Positions 1 through 7,997 of a stretch of DNA of 16,001 nucleotides are shown in pieces. The notes under the pieces are model-generated. The model saw nothing but the letters and a program-made list of their open reading frames with translations, did not search any database and had not been told where the DNA came from. Position 1 is the stretch's first letter; the number at the start of each line of letters is the position of its first letter. The DNA is from Methanoculleus sp. UBA208. Lineage in GTDB: Archaea; Halobacteriota; Methanomicrobia; Methanomicrobiales; Methanoculleaceae. Location of the stretch: the NCBI RefSeq assembly GCF_002498065.1, contig NZ_DAFZ01000024.1, forward strand, positions 1 through 16,001, read 5' to 3'. The translations under genes and the position numbers were made by a program.

Positions 1-147
1 AGGGGGGGGCATCCCCCCTCCCCGTCAGCCCCACCCCAAACGCGATATCCCCTCGGAAGCCGTTTTCGGGCTTACGGCATCCTTGCAGGCACGGATAGGA
101 ACTTGCATCTGACATCTTCGCAACCCCATTCACCCCACCAAACCCCC
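1..147. other. Gene-free left edge with G-run/C-run inverted repeat
   Basis: No coding region is supported here. At the very edge a run of eight G (2-9) is followed after CAT by six C (13-18). This is a perfect 6-bp inverted repeat with a three- to four-base loop, and it could be the tail of a terminator belonging to a gene outside the window. No T-rich tract follows it on the plus strand, so its role is open. The rest is C-rich, with no further recognisable element before the dinB promoter. Confidence 0.4.
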
Positions 148-154
148 TATATCG
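148..154 (+). promoter_or_regulatory. TATA box of dinB
   Basis: CTATATC stands out as an AT-rich island in GC-rich DNA. A start site about 25 bases downstream (near 176-180) would give a leader of roughly 25 nt. That leader holds the purine-rich ribosome-binding site GGGGAGGAGG at 184-193. Confidence 0.5.
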
Positions 155-203
155 CCTGACCCCCAACACTCCCTCAAGAGACCGGGGAGGAGGACTTCAA
201 AGA

Positions 204-1289
204 GTGACGACCGGCGGCCGCATCATCCTGCACGTGGACATGGACAGTTTCTTCGCCTCCGTCGAGGTCCGCCGCGACCTCTCTCTTGCCGGGAGGCCGG
301 TGATCGTGGGCGCCGACCCGAAGGGAGGGGTGGGCCGCGGGGTCGTGAGCACCTGCTCGTATGAAGCCCGCCGCTATGGCGTCCACTCCGGCATGCCCAT
401 CTCCCGGGCGTACGACCTCTGCCCGTATGGCGTCTACCTCCCGGTGAACCGCCCGCTCTACGTCCGGGTCTCGGAGGAAGTCATGGCGGTCCTCTCCCGG
501 CACGCCGGCCGCGTCGAACAGGTTAGCATCGACGAGGCTTACCTCGACGTCAGCGATGCCGGAAGTTTCCCGGCGGCAGAAGCACTTGCCGCTGCAATCA
601 AGCGGGAGGTCCGGGAGGAGACGGGGCTCACCTGCTCGGTCGGCGTCGCCCCGGGCAAGGCCGTGGCAAAGATCGCCTCCGACTACGAAAAACCCGACGG
701 GCTGACGGTTGTCCCACCGGACGGGGTCGCGGGATTCCTCGCCCCCCTGCCGGTGGGAAAGATCCCGGGTATCGGGAAGAAGACCGGTGAAGACCTCCGG
801 CGGATGGGCATCCTGACCATCGGCGACCTTGCGTGCCGTGACGTCCAGGACCTCATCGCCCGGTTCGGGAGACACGGCGTCCTGATGCACCGCCTCGCCC
901 GGGGCATCGATGACGGGGAGGTGCAGGGCAGGGAGGGGTGCAAATCCGTCTCCCGGGAGACGACGTTTGAAGCGGATACCGCCGACCCGGACGTCCTCGC
1001 GGGAACCCTTGCCGAACTTGCGGATGTTGTCGCCGGGACGCTTGCCGCCGACGGTCTCCGGTGCCGTACCGTCACGGTCAAGGTCAGATACCGCGACTTT
1101 CAGACGCACACCCGGTCGCGGACGCTCCCGCGGTTCACCGCGGACCCCGAGGTGATCCGGGGGGCCGCATCCGCTCTCCTCCTGCCGTTCCTCAACGGGA
1201 CGGACGTCCGGCTCCTTGGTGTCAGGCTCTCGGCGCTTGAGGGCGGCCGCACCCGGCAGGCGTCGATCGACGAATTTCTCTCCCCCTGA
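204..1289 (+). CDS. dinB: DNA polymerase IV (Y-family translesion polymerase)
   Basis: Error-prone Y-family DNA polymerase that copies past damaged template bases. The 361-residue length is normal for archaeal DinB. The palm motif with Asp12 (HVDMDSFFASVE) and the S-I-D-E-A-Y motif with Asp110 and Glu111 supply the metal-binding acidic residues. Phe17 sits at the steric-gate position that excludes ribonucleotides. The little-finger domain follows from about residue 240. The last residues contain QASIDEFL (352-359), a PCNA-interacting peptide (Q-x-x-I-x-x-F-L) that would tether the enzyme to the sliding clamp. The start is GTG at 204, chosen because GGGGAGGAGG lies about 10 bases upstream and the conserved N-terminus begins within six residues. 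No SOS-type operator is visible. The gene is probably transcribed alone from the TATA box at 148. Identification is firm. Confidence 0.96.
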   Translation: MTTGGRIILHVDMDSFFASVEVRRDLSLAGRPVIVGADPKGGVGRGVVSTCSYEARRYGVHSGMPISRAYDLCPYGVYLPVNRPLYVRVSEEVMAVLSRHAGRVEQVSIDEAYLDVSDAGSFPAAEALAAAIKREVREETGLTCSVGVAPGKAVAKIASDYEKPDGLTVVPPDGVAGFLAPLPVGKIPGIGKKTGEDLRRMGILTIGDLACRDVQDLIARFGRHGVLMHRLARGIDDGEVQGREGCKSVSRETTFEADTADPDVLAGTLAELADVVAGTLAADGLRCRTVTVKVRYRDFQTHTRSRTLPRFTADPEVIRGAASALLLPFLNGTDVRLLGVRLSALEGGRTRQASIDEFLSP

Positions 1290-1350
1290 AGAGGAATTGT
1301 CAGCAAAATCTGCGGCTATTGCTTCGCGGCTGGTGGAGCCGGGCGAACCT

Positions 1351-1360
1351 TCTTTACATC
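1351..1360 (+). promoter_or_regulatory. TATA-like element before the SDH protease gene
   Basis: TCTTTACATC is centred about 27 bases before the ATG at 1383. Archaeal transcripts start about 25 bases after the TATA box, so the mRNA should begin at or within a few bases of the start codon. No ribosome-binding site is present, which fits a leaderless transcript. Confidence 0.45.
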
Positions 1361-1382
1361 CGGCGCGCACCATGGTTCCGGT

Positions 1383-2216
1383 ATGCCCGATATCTGGATC
1401 GTGCTCCTCGTTGCCATCCTTCTCCTCCTCTTCGCGGTGCCGATCGTCCAGCAGCAGGTGACCCGGGCCCGCCGCCTGCGGGCGATCCGGGACCTGGAGG
1501 TGGAGCGCCGAACCAGGGTCATCGCCCTTATCCACCGGCAGGAACGAGTCGCGTTTCTGGGCATCCCGCTCTTCCGCTACATCGACATCAATGATTCCGA
1601 GGAGATCCTCAGGGCGATCCGGCTCACGGAGCCGGAGATGCCGATCGACTTCATCATCCACACCCCCGGCGGCCTGATCCTCTCCTCCGAACAGATCGCG
1701 ATGGCGCTCCGGCGCCACAAGGGTAAGGTGACCGTCTTTGTTCCCCACTACGCCATGTCGGGCGGGACGCTCCTCTGTCTCGCCGCCGATGAGGTGGCGA
1801 TGGACGAGAACGCCGTGCTCGGTCCGGTCGATCCGCGGATCGGGGAGTATCCGGCGGCGTCGATCCTGCGGGTTCCGCGTTTGAAACCGCCGGAGGAGAT
1901 CGAGGACGAGACCTTCATCCTGGTCGACATCGCTTCAAAAGCCCAGAACCAGATGCGGGAGTTCGTGACCGATCTCCTCCGGGAAAGGATGGACGCCGGG
2001 CAGGCGGACCGCCTCTCCCGCCTGCTCACAGAGGGGAGATGGACCCACGACTACCCGATCACTCTCGAGCAGGCACGGGAACTCGGCCTCCCCGTCACCC
2101 CCGGTATGCCCGCCGGGATCTACCGGTTGATGGACCTCTTCCCGCAGGCGATGCCCCGCCGCCCGTCGGTTGCCTATGTCCCGATCCCTTACCGGGAGGA
2201 GGAGAAGAAAGGGTGA
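1383..2216 (+). CDS. SDH-family Clp-fold serine protease, membrane anchored
   Basis: The protein has 277 residues. It starts with one hydrophobic segment (about residues 4-22) followed by an Arg-rich stretch, so it is anchored by an N-terminal helix with the catalytic domain probably cytoplasmic. The rest matches the SDH (Ser-Asp-His) ClpP/crotonase-fold family formerly called DUF114. The oxyanion-type turn HTPGG is at 93-97, the nucleophile Ser126 lies in YAMSGGT, and candidate Asp150 (GPVDPRIG) and His222 (WTHDYP) complete the triad. Family members are thought to cleave membrane or secreted proteins, but no substrate is known here. The gene starts 93 bases after dinB with its own TATA-like element and no ribosome-binding site, so it is probably separately transcribed and leaderless. 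Family assignment is strong. The triad is read from motif spacing, not from an alignment. Confidence 0.88.
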   Translation: MPDIWIVLLVAILLLLFAVPIVQQQVTRARRLRAIRDLEVERRTRVIALIHRQERVAFLGIPLFRYIDINDSEEILRAIRLTEPEMPIDFIIHTPGGLILSSEQIAMALRRHKGKVTVFVPHYAMSGGTLLCLAADEVAMDENAVLGPVDPRIGEYPAASILRVPRLKPPEEIEDETFILVDIASKAQNQMREFVTDLLRERMDAGQADRLSRLLTEGRWTHDYPITLEQARELGLPVTPGMPAGIYRLMDLFPQAMPRRPSVAYVPIPYREEEKKG

Positions 2217-2265
2217 CGTTTCACCCTCCCTCTCCCCGGGATCTGCGAAAATACCAATGAAATTC

Positions 2266-2275
2266 ATTTTAAAAT
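2266..2275 (+). promoter_or_regulatory. TATA box of the lipoprotein gene
   Basis: TTTTTAAAAT-like AT-rich core (ATTTTAAAATT around 2265-2276) in GC-rich DNA after the protease stop codon. It predicts transcription starting near 2295-2300 and a leader of about 55 nt. Just before it is AATGA-aat-TCATT (2256-2268), a short inverted repeat that could bind a regulator. The leader holds a short possible hairpin (TGCGG 2299-2303 with CCGCA 2311-2315). Confidence 0.5.
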
Positions 2276-2354
2276 TCCGGAACCAATATTACCCTGTTTG
2301 CGGCCCGCACCCGCAGGGCTTCTGTGGGTACGGGGCCGGCAGGGAGCGGTAACA

Positions 2355-2783
2355 ATGACTTCGACCATAACGCACGCATTGCTCGTCTGCCTGTTCCTCG
2401 CAGCGGCCCTTCTCTCTGCAGGATGTACAGGCGGGGAGCAGCCTCCCGCAGAGCAGGAGCCGGGCCCGGTGTTCCGGGGAGAGACGCTGGGTTACGACGA
2501 CCGCGTGGTGTTCCGTTTCATCCCGAACACCGACGAACCGGGGGCCTACAGCGTGACCTGTACAATCGAGCGGGACGTCTCCTGGGGAACGACGAGCGAG
2601 ACCCGGGAGGACGTGCTGTACGAGAATGTCTCCCGCGGCAACCCCATCGAGTTCGTCGTCCCGCGCGAGGATCCCTCGGACGGCGCGGCGATCGAGATCG
2701 AGATCAGGAACACCGCAGGTGAAGTCCTGCACCAGAGCAGGACGTCCGTATCTCCTGCGACACCCGTCCCGACATCGCCGTGA
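2355..2783 (+). CDS. Small secreted lipoprotein, function unknown
   Basis: A 142-residue protein beginning MTSTITHALLV. The N-terminus has a hydrophobic signal segment (about 7-20) ending in the lipobox LSAGC with Cys24. This predicts export, lipid attachment and display on the outer face of the membrane. A short Gly/Pro/Glu-rich spacer (25-40) follows. A compact domain then shows alternating hydrophobic residues and many Thr/Glu, suggestive of a beta-sandwich. The end is Thr/Pro/Ser-rich. ATG 2355 was chosen over an in-frame upstream start at 2298 because only this start gives a clean signal peptide, and GGGAGCGG lies 6-10 bases before it. I do not recognise a named family. Many methanogens encode small lipoproteins of this type, and any role in binding or envelope structure would be a guess. 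Confidence 0.8.
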   Translation: MTSTITHALLVCLFLAAALLSAGCTGGEQPPAEQEPGPVFRGETLGYDDRVVFRFIPNTDEPGAYSVTCTIERDVSWGTTSETREDVLYENVSRGNPIEFVVPREDPSDGAAIEIEIRNTAGEVLHQSRTSVSPATPVPTSP

Positions 2784-2841
2784 CCCGGAGGTGAGGGCTC
2801 CCCAGCCCTTATCCCGTCCCGCGACCTACTTTCCTTTGATC

Positions 2842-3315
2842 GTGAGCACTTACCTCCAGCTGCGCCTGGATGCGTTTGACCGTTTACAGGACCCCCTCTG
2901 CAACAATAACCCCGACCGGAACGGTTTCCGTCGGCTCTGTTACCAGTGCCCGTTCGCCGTGAGGACCGCAGGCGCCGTCTACTGCGAACGCTTCGAGATC
3001 CCCATCCGGGCGCGGGATAAGTATGCCCTGCCGGGATGGAAAGCGATACGGAACGCGATCCTGGATCGCGACGGACAGCAATGCACCGTCTGCGGCGGAG
3101 GCAAAGACCTCCACATCCACCATCTCGACGGCGATCCCACGAACGACGACCCGGCGAACCTGCTTACCCTCTGCGGCATCTGCCACGCCCGGGTGCATAC
3201 CGAGCTCCGCCGGGAAGGAGGGGCGAGAAGGGTTGCGCGGGTGCTCCCGGCGGTGCGGCGCCGTGCCGCCCGGTCGACGCGATTCCCGGTGAGCGGAGAG
3301 ACGAGACGTTCCTGA
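2842..3315 (+). CDS. Small Cys4 plus HNH-domain protein (putative nuclease)
   Basis: About 157 residues from GTG 2842. The first half carries four cysteines (Cys20, Cys33, Cys36, Cys48) spaced like a zinc site. The second half is an HNH fold: C81-x2-C84, then H91/H93/H94, Asn106 and C111-x2-C114-H115. This covers the catalytic histidine pair, the Asn and the final His, plus a structural Cys4 zinc. HNH domains cut or nick DNA, but stand-alone small ones have varied or unknown roles. The C-terminus (about 122-157) is Arg-rich and likely disordered or nucleic-acid binding. The start is uncertain. A perfect ribosome-binding site (GGAGGTGA, 2787-2794) lies about 47 bases upstream, which is too far, while a weak CTTATC (2808-2813) could serve a leaderless start. 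TTG 2836 is an alternative. No methyltransferase or restriction partner is next to it. Confidence 0.75.
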   Translation: MSTYLQLRLDAFDRLQDPLCNNNPDRNGFRRLCYQCPFAVRTAGAVYCERFEIPIRARDKYALPGWKAIRNAILDRDGQQCTVCGGGKDLHIHHLDGDPTNDDPANLLTLCGICHARVHTELRREGGARRVARVLPAVRRRAARSTRFPVSGETRRS

Positions 3316-3357
3316 ACGCCGCTTCCCCCGCCAGCCATCGTCAGGAGTGGGGGAACG

Positions 3358-3365
3358 GTTATATC
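3358..3365 (+). promoter_or_regulatory. TATA box of the TPR gene
   Basis: GTTATATC, an AT-rich core in GC-rich sequence. It predicts a transcript start near 3384-3388. This rules out the upstream in-frame codons at 3347 and 3368 as starts, because they would lie upstream of the mRNA. Confidence 0.5.
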
Positions 3366-3400
3366 TTATGCCCGCTACCAGTAGCGTGACCGTGGGGGGA

Positions 3401-4240
3401 ATGTCCGGAATGAGTATTACAGGAAAACTCTTCGGCAGGGGTGATCCCGAAGACCGGGAAGGGCCCGGCACCGATACCGCAGTGAGCAGGAAAGCGGTCT
3501 CCCTCGCCCAGCAGGGACGATTCGGCGAGGCTATAGGTTGTTTTGACCGGGTGCTCGAAGAAGATCCGGCCAACGTGAAGATGTGGAATAACAAGGGTGT
3601 CTTCCTCGATCTCATCGGCAGGGATCAGGATGCGGTTGCCTGCTGGGAGAGAGCGCTCTCGATCGACCCGGGTTTTGCTCCGGCATGGGTCTCCCGGGGA
3701 ATGCTGCACCGGCGCCGCAACCGGCTCGAGGAGGCGCTCGCCTGTTACGACCGTGCCCTGGAACTCAACCCTGATTCCGCGGTCGCCTGGTACAACCGGA
3801 GCGGCATCTTCGTCGCGATGCACCGGCTGGACGATGCAGTCGCCTGCTACGAGCGGGTTCTCTCGATAGACCCGCATTTCGTGGCGGCCTGGACCGATCT
3901 CGGTTACGCCCACTTTCTCCAGCACCGGCACGAGGACGCCGTCGCCTGTTACGACAGGGCTATCGCCGACGATTCCGGGAGCGTCCGGGTCTGGAGCCTG
4001 AAGGGAGGCGCCCTGTATGCGCTCGGGGAGTACCGGAAAGCGCTCGAATGCTTCGACCGGGTGCTCGCGATCGATCCGAAGTACGCCGCCGGGTGGAGCA
4101 TGAAGTGCAGCGTCCTCTACCACCTCGGCATGTACCGGCATGCGCTTGCATGCGCCGACAAGGCGCTTGAGATAAACCCCTCCTGCGAACTGACCAATCA
4201 GGTCAGAAAGATGCTCCTCTCCCTCATCCAGAATTGGTGA
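3401..4240 (+). CDS. Tetratricopeptide-repeat protein (seven TPR units)
   Basis: A 279-residue protein that is almost wholly TPR. After about 27 variable residues come seven consecutive 34-residue units, each showing the pattern W/A-x2-x-G-x6-a-l-x-C-Y/F-D/E-R-A/V-L-x-I-D/N-P. Such solenoids are protein-protein interaction scaffolds. No enzymatic domain, signal peptide or membrane segment is seen, so it is probably cytoplasmic. The units share an unusual Cys just before the aromatic residue (ACYDRAL, ACYERVL, ECFDRVL), suggesting repeat expansion within the gene. ATG 3401 was chosen as lying after the predicted transcript start, with a G-run (3393-3399) directly before it. ATG 3410 has better spacing to that run, and GTG 3386 would be leaderless. 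The partner is unknown. Confidence 0.88.
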   Translation: MSGMSITGKLFGRGDPEDREGPGTDTAVSRKAVSLAQQGRFGEAIGCFDRVLEEDPANVKMWNNKGVFLDLIGRDQDAVACWERALSIDPGFAPAWVSRGMLHRRRNRLEEALACYDRALELNPDSAVAWYNRSGIFVAMHRLDDAVACYERVLSIDPHFVAAWTDLGYAHFLQHRHEDAVACYDRAIADDSGSVRVWSLKGGALYALGEYRKALECFDRVLAIDPKYAAGWSMKCSVLYHLGMYRHALACADKALEINPSCELTNQVRKMLLSLIQNW

Positions 4241-4402
4241 GGGGGCCGTCCTCTTCCTCCGGGCCCGGCCCGCCCGGAACCGTTCCGGAAGGTTGACGCC
4301 GGGTGCCGTCCAACCGGGAACTGCCATACCGGGCGGGAACTCTCCCCTGGGGGAGACTCCGACCGTCTATTACCCGGTGACGCCAACAGGTGGATTGTAT
4401 CC
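4241..4402 (+). promoter_or_regulatory. Region before the MerR-type gene with palindrome and TATA-like element
   Basis: No gene is visible in these 162 bases. TCTCCC (4341-4346) and GGGAGA (4351-4356) form a perfect inverted repeat; the full 16 bases are self-complementary except at the very centre. A TATA-like CTATTAC lies at 4367-4373, about 33 bases before the ATG at 4403. The palindrome sits just upstream of the putative promoter, so it could be the operator of the adjacent MerR-type regulator or the terminator of the TPR gene. Confidence 0.35.
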
Positions 4403-5253
4403 ATGCCGGTCGACCAGACCCCCATAGGCACGTTCTCGCGGATCACCCGGCTCTCGCAGAAAGCGCTCCGCCTCTACGACGAGCGGGGCTCCTCGTCCCT
4501 GCGGCAAGGGACATCTGCACGGGGTACCGCTACTACACCTTCGCCCAGGCCGGGCGGGGTATCCGTATCCGAAACCTGCTCTGGCTCGGGTTCGGCCTCT
4601 CCGAGGTGGAAGCCATTCTCGAGGCACGGGAACGCGGCGACGCCGGGACGATCCGGGATCACTTCACACGGCGTCTCGCTGCAACCGAACGGGAGGCCGG
4701 CCGGCTGCATGCGATTGCAGAGGCCCTGCGGACGCAGGACCCACTGAACGGAGGATTCCGTATGTCGATACCGAACCTGTTATCAAGGATATCCCTGCCA
4801 TGCGGGCGCTTTCCCGCCGGGAGCGGGGTGTTTACCAGGAGGCGATCCCGAGACTGATCGGGGAACTCTGCGCTTATGTCTGTCCTGCTGAAGGGCGGCA
4901 GCCCGCGGCAAAGATGGCCGGGCCGATCATGTTCATCTGCCACGACGAGGAGTACCGGGAGGCGGACGCAGATATCGAGGTGGCGATCCCGATCATCGGG
5001 TCCGTCAACCTCGAGGGGGGCGCCGGGGTCGTGACCCTTCCGGGCGGTAAGTTCGTCTCGGTGCTCCACACGGGCCCCTACCCCGGTGTAGGGAAGGCTT
5101 ACGAGCGGCTCTTTTCCTACATGAACGAGCACCGCCTCGTGCCGGCCGGCCCCTCGCGGGAACTCTACCTCAACGATCCTGCCGAGGTGCCGGGAGGAGG
5201 AACTCCTGACCGAGGTCCAGTTCCCGGTGGAGGACCATCCCCCGTCCCCCTGA
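4403..5253 (+). pseudogene. MerR-family regulator with GyrI-like effector domain, broken by three frame changes
   Basis: Read across three frames this is a normal BmrR-like regulator of about 283 residues. The MerR helix-turn-helix begins at ATG 4403 (IGTFSRITRLSQKALRLYDE). It continues one frame lower from about 4486 (LLVPAARD, TGYRYYTF) through a coiled-coil segment (REAGRLHAIAEALRT). It then shifts again near 4755-4770 into the GyrI-like ligand-binding domain (YVDTEPVIKDIPAMRALSRR, LHTGPYPGVGKAYERLF, ELYLNDPAEVP). A third shift near 5192-5194 restores the tail (EEELLTEVQFPVED) and the stop at 5251-5253. The first two changes act as single-base losses and the third as a gained G. Intact relatives sense small hydrophobic or cationic ligands and regulate nearby efflux or stress genes. 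As given, no full protein can be made. Decay or local sequence error are both possible. Confidence 0.8.
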
Positions 5254-5262
5254 AGGGAGCGG

Positions 5263-6744
5263 TCATTCTCCCGCGACCTCGAAGACGTGACGGCCCCACC
5301 CGGGGATGTCGAGGAAAAGGCCGGGCGAAAGGAGCCCCTCACCGTCCCGGTCGTACCGTGCCTCTCCCATGAGGTCCCGGAGGCGGATCGCCTTCCCCGC
5401 GAGATCGGCCCACGGGAACGGGACGTAGCACTGGCCCCGGTCGGGGGCGTAGTTGACGGCGACAAGGCAGCGCTGCCCCTCCCTCTCCCGGGCGAAGGCG
5501 ATGTAGCCGTCGTGGGAGAGGTCCCCCTCCCATGCGGGGCGACAGTCGAGAAGTTGCCACTCGCCGTCCCGAAACACCGGAAGGCGCAGGCAGGAAAAGA
5601 GCCGCCGGTAGAACTCTTCTATGGCCCGGTCGGCCGGCTCCTCCGGCCACCGGCAGAGGTGGACTGGAATCTTCTTCCGCCGCCCGGTAAACTGCCCCTG
5701 GTGGAAGAACCGGAGGCCGGGGCAGAGGAAGGCGAGGACGGCGGCGGCCCGGTGGCGGTCGGGCGGGAAGGATGCCGCCGCCCGGCTCTCGTCGTGGTTC
5801 TCGAGGAACCTGACGGATCTTTTCTGGTATTCCGGGTCCGCCCGGAAATGCTCCCGCACCGGCCGGGCTGCTCCGTTTCGGAGCCGGTCATAGAGGCGCT
5901 TGTCGTAGGTGTAGTCGAATCCCTGCTGCTGGAGCGCCCACTCGAGGTCCCAGTAGACCTCCGCCACGAAGGTAAATCCGGGGTGCTCTTTGTGGACGCC
6001 TTCGATTGCGCGGGGCCAGAAGGGTTCCGTCTCCCGCCCCCAGGTCCGCCGGAAGATCTCCGGAAGGACGAGCATCGCCATATCGCACCGGAGGCCGTCG
6101 CACCATCCCGCGATCCTCTGCAGTTCGGCGATCATCGTCTCCTGCATGGCCTGATTGCCGTAATCGAGCTGCAGGGTGTCGGGCCAGCCGCCGGAGTAGG
6201 GATCCCGGCCGTGAGCGATGACGGCCGGGCCTCCGGGGAGGTCCACCCGGGCGAATTCCTGCGGCCGCCGGGCGAGTTCCTCCTCCGTGCCGTGGATGTA
6301 GTAGTCCGGGCGGTCCCGCACCCAGGGGTGGTCGGGTGCGGTGTGGTTCGGGACGAAGTCGAGCATCAGCTGCATACCGTGCCGGTGCAGGCGGTCGCGG
6401 AACCGGGCGAGTTCCTCCGGCTCCCCGAGGTCGGGATGCAGCCGGTAGCCGGCGACGGCAAAGGGGGAGCCGCAGATGTCCTCCTCGTCAAGATCGGGAA
6501 GCAGGCACCGGTATCCGGCGAGCCACCGGTCGTTCGAGCGGGAGACCCGGCGCCCGGCCTCCCCGGTCTCCCAGGCTCCCATGAGGTAGACCCAGGAGAA
6601 GCCGCATTCGGCAAGCCCCGCGAGCCAGGCGTCCGGGACATCGTCGAGCGTGAGGCGGCGCCCGGCCTTCCTGCCGAGGTGCCGGAGCCGGACGCGGACG
6701 TTGACCTCGTAGAGGGAGGGGTGGCGTGGGGTATGGGTGTTCAT
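5263..6744 (-). CDS. GH13 alpha-amylase-family glycoside hydrolase/transferase
   Basis: A 493-residue (beta/alpha)8-barrel enzyme of glycoside hydrolase family 13, acting on alpha-glucosidic bonds. All four classic family regions are present: LDFVPNHT (128-135), GLRCDMA with nucleophile Asp221, FVAEVYW with acid/base Glu262, and FLENHDES with the stabilising Asp318. A C-terminal beta domain follows from about residue 400. There is no signal peptide, so it acts in the cytoplasm, perhaps on stored glycogen, maltodextrin or trehalose; the substrate cannot be read from sequence. ATG 6744 is preceded by GGGAGAGATGCC, a good ribosome-binding site, and the barrel begins within ten residues (SLYEVNVR). 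An open frame continues upstream only because it lies antisense-shifted in the flavoprotein gene. Its stop is 9 bases from that of the broken MerR-type gene (convergent), and its start is 43 bases after the flavoprotein gene, so the two may be cotranscribed. Confidence 0.9.
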   Translation of the reverse strand: MNTHTPRHPSLYEVNVRVRLRHLGRKAGRRLTLDDVPDAWLAGLAECGFSWVYLMGAWETGEAGRRVSRSNDRWLAGYRCLLPDLDEEDICGSPFAVAGYRLHPDLGEPEELARFRDRLHRHGMQLMLDFVPNHTAPDHPWVRDRPDYYIHGTEEELARRPQEFARVDLPGGPAVIAHGRDPYSGGWPDTLQLDYGNQAMQETMIAELQRIAGWCDGLRCDMAMLVLPEIFRRTWGRETEPFWPRAIEGVHKEHPGFTFVAEVYWDLEWALQQQGFDYTYDKRLYDRLRNGAARPVREHFRADPEYQKRSVRFLENHDESRAAASFPPDRHRAAAVLAFLCPGLRFFHQGQFTGRRKKIPVHLCRWPEEPADRAIEEFYRRLFSCLRLPVFRDGEWQLLDCRPAWEGDLSHDGYIAFAREREGQRCLVAVNYAPDRGQCYVPFPWADLAGKAIRLRDLMGEARYDRDGEGLLSPGLFLDIPGWGRHVFEVAGE

Positions 6745-6787
6745 GGCATCTCTCCCGGATCTCGGGGTGGATAGAGGTATCCCTGCT

Positions 6788-7997
6788 CTACCAGATAGCG
6801 GAATGCAGGTCGTCGTCCCGCCGGAACCCCCGGAACGACCGGGTGCCCTGCACCGCGTCGACGACCAGGGTGTCCGTCGCCCGCATGAACGCCGCGAGCG
6901 GCGCATGCATCCGGGCGTCGAGGCAGCGGTAGAGGAAGTTCCGGAGCGCCGTCTCTGCCCGCAGTTCGGGGATGAGGCGCCGGCGGAGGAGGGTGGTGTA
7001 GGTCCCGGCGAGCGGTGCGGCGGAGGTAAGGTGGCGGTCGACGGCGTGGGCGGCGAGTTCCGCCGTCCGGTGGGCGTAAAAGATCCCCTCGCCGAGGAGC
7101 GGGCTTGCAAACCCGGCCGCATCCCCGACGAGAACCGTCCCCTCATGTGCCGGGGAGAGGATGTAGTTCCCGAGCGGGAGCGAAAAGCCGGCAGGTTTCC
7201 GATCGGTGAACGCAGAAAAGCCGACAGTCTTCAGGAACTCTTCGAAGCGTTCGGGGAGGCCTTTTCGTTCACCCGCAGCAGCCCCCCTATCCCCACGACG
7301 ATCGCCTCCCTGTTCGGGAAGACCCACCCGTAGCCCCACCGGCAGGCGGCAAAGACCAGGTGGGGCGTCGCGAGGCCGTCGTCCAGGCGGATCGGTCCGT
7401 CATCGTTTGCGAGCGTTTCCGCCTCTTTGCGGGGATCGAAAGTTCCAGCGTCCACCCGAGGTTTTCGTGCCACCGCTTCATGTCGACGACGCTCTCCGGG
7501 AGGGAACGCCGGACCCGGCTATGGACCCCGTCGGCCCCGATGAGGACCCGGGCAGCGTACCGGTCCCCGTCGGATGTCGTGACGGTCCGGCGGGCATGAT
7601 CGATTTCGGCCGCTTCTGCGCCCGTGTGGACTTCCACTCCTGCCTGTGCCGCCCTCCCGGCAAGGTAGGTGTCGTAGCGCTCCCGCCGGGTGAAGTAGAC
7701 CGGTTCCGCAAGGTCTTCGGCGAGGATGCGGCGGCTTCCGATGTAGAGTGCGTATCCTGTCCCGGTGAAGTCGAGCAGCCCTTCCTGCCGGAGGGCATCG
7801 ACCGGGAGAGAAAAAACCCTGTCGAGAAACCGGACGGTTTTCTGGCTGAGGCAGCCGCCGCAAACCTTATCCCGGGGGTACGTCCGCTTTTCAAGGAGCA
7901 CCACCCGGTGCCCGGCCTCCCCGAGCAGGCAGGCGGCTGTGCTCCCGGCGGGCCCGCCGCCGACGACGACCGCATCGTATTCGGGCCGACCCTTCAT
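6788..7997 (-). pseudogene. Geranylgeranyl-reductase-family FAD protein, broken by two frame changes
   Basis: Joined across three frames this is a full flavoprotein of about 402 residues, the usual length of the geranylgeranyl reductase family. The N-terminal part (ATG 7997, with GGAGAGAGGAG upstream) has the FAD-binding VVVGGGPAGS turn, the KVCGGCLS motif and GADGVHSRVR. The frame changes near 7437-7443, going into DPRKEAETLANDDGP and WGYGWVFPNREAIVVGIG. It changes again near 7254-7262, going into PERFEEFLKT and the second FAD motif VLVGDAAGFASPLLGEG, and stops at 6788. Both changes behave as single-base deletions. Intact relatives saturate isoprenoid double bonds in archaeal membrane lipids or polyprenols, and paralogues are common, so its own substrate is uncertain. 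The break may be real decay or an indel artefact. The motifs are otherwise well kept, which argues for recent decay or error. Confidence 0.82.

Noticed and set aside
174..1748. Long open frame of 524 codons on the minus strand opposite dinB and the protease gene
   Set aside because: It is rich in Asp, Gly, Arg and Pro without motifs, and lies wholly antisense to two well-supported genes. Such frames are common in GC-rich DNA.
5287..6774. Plus-strand open frame of 495 codons opposite the amylase gene
   Set aside because: The antisense translation is low-complexity and has no domain, while the minus strand carries all GH13 motifs.
6745..7146. N-terminal extension of the amylase by 134 codons
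   Set aside because: It is a shifted frame of the flavoprotein C-terminus. A ribosome-binding site and the conserved barrel start favour ATG 6744.
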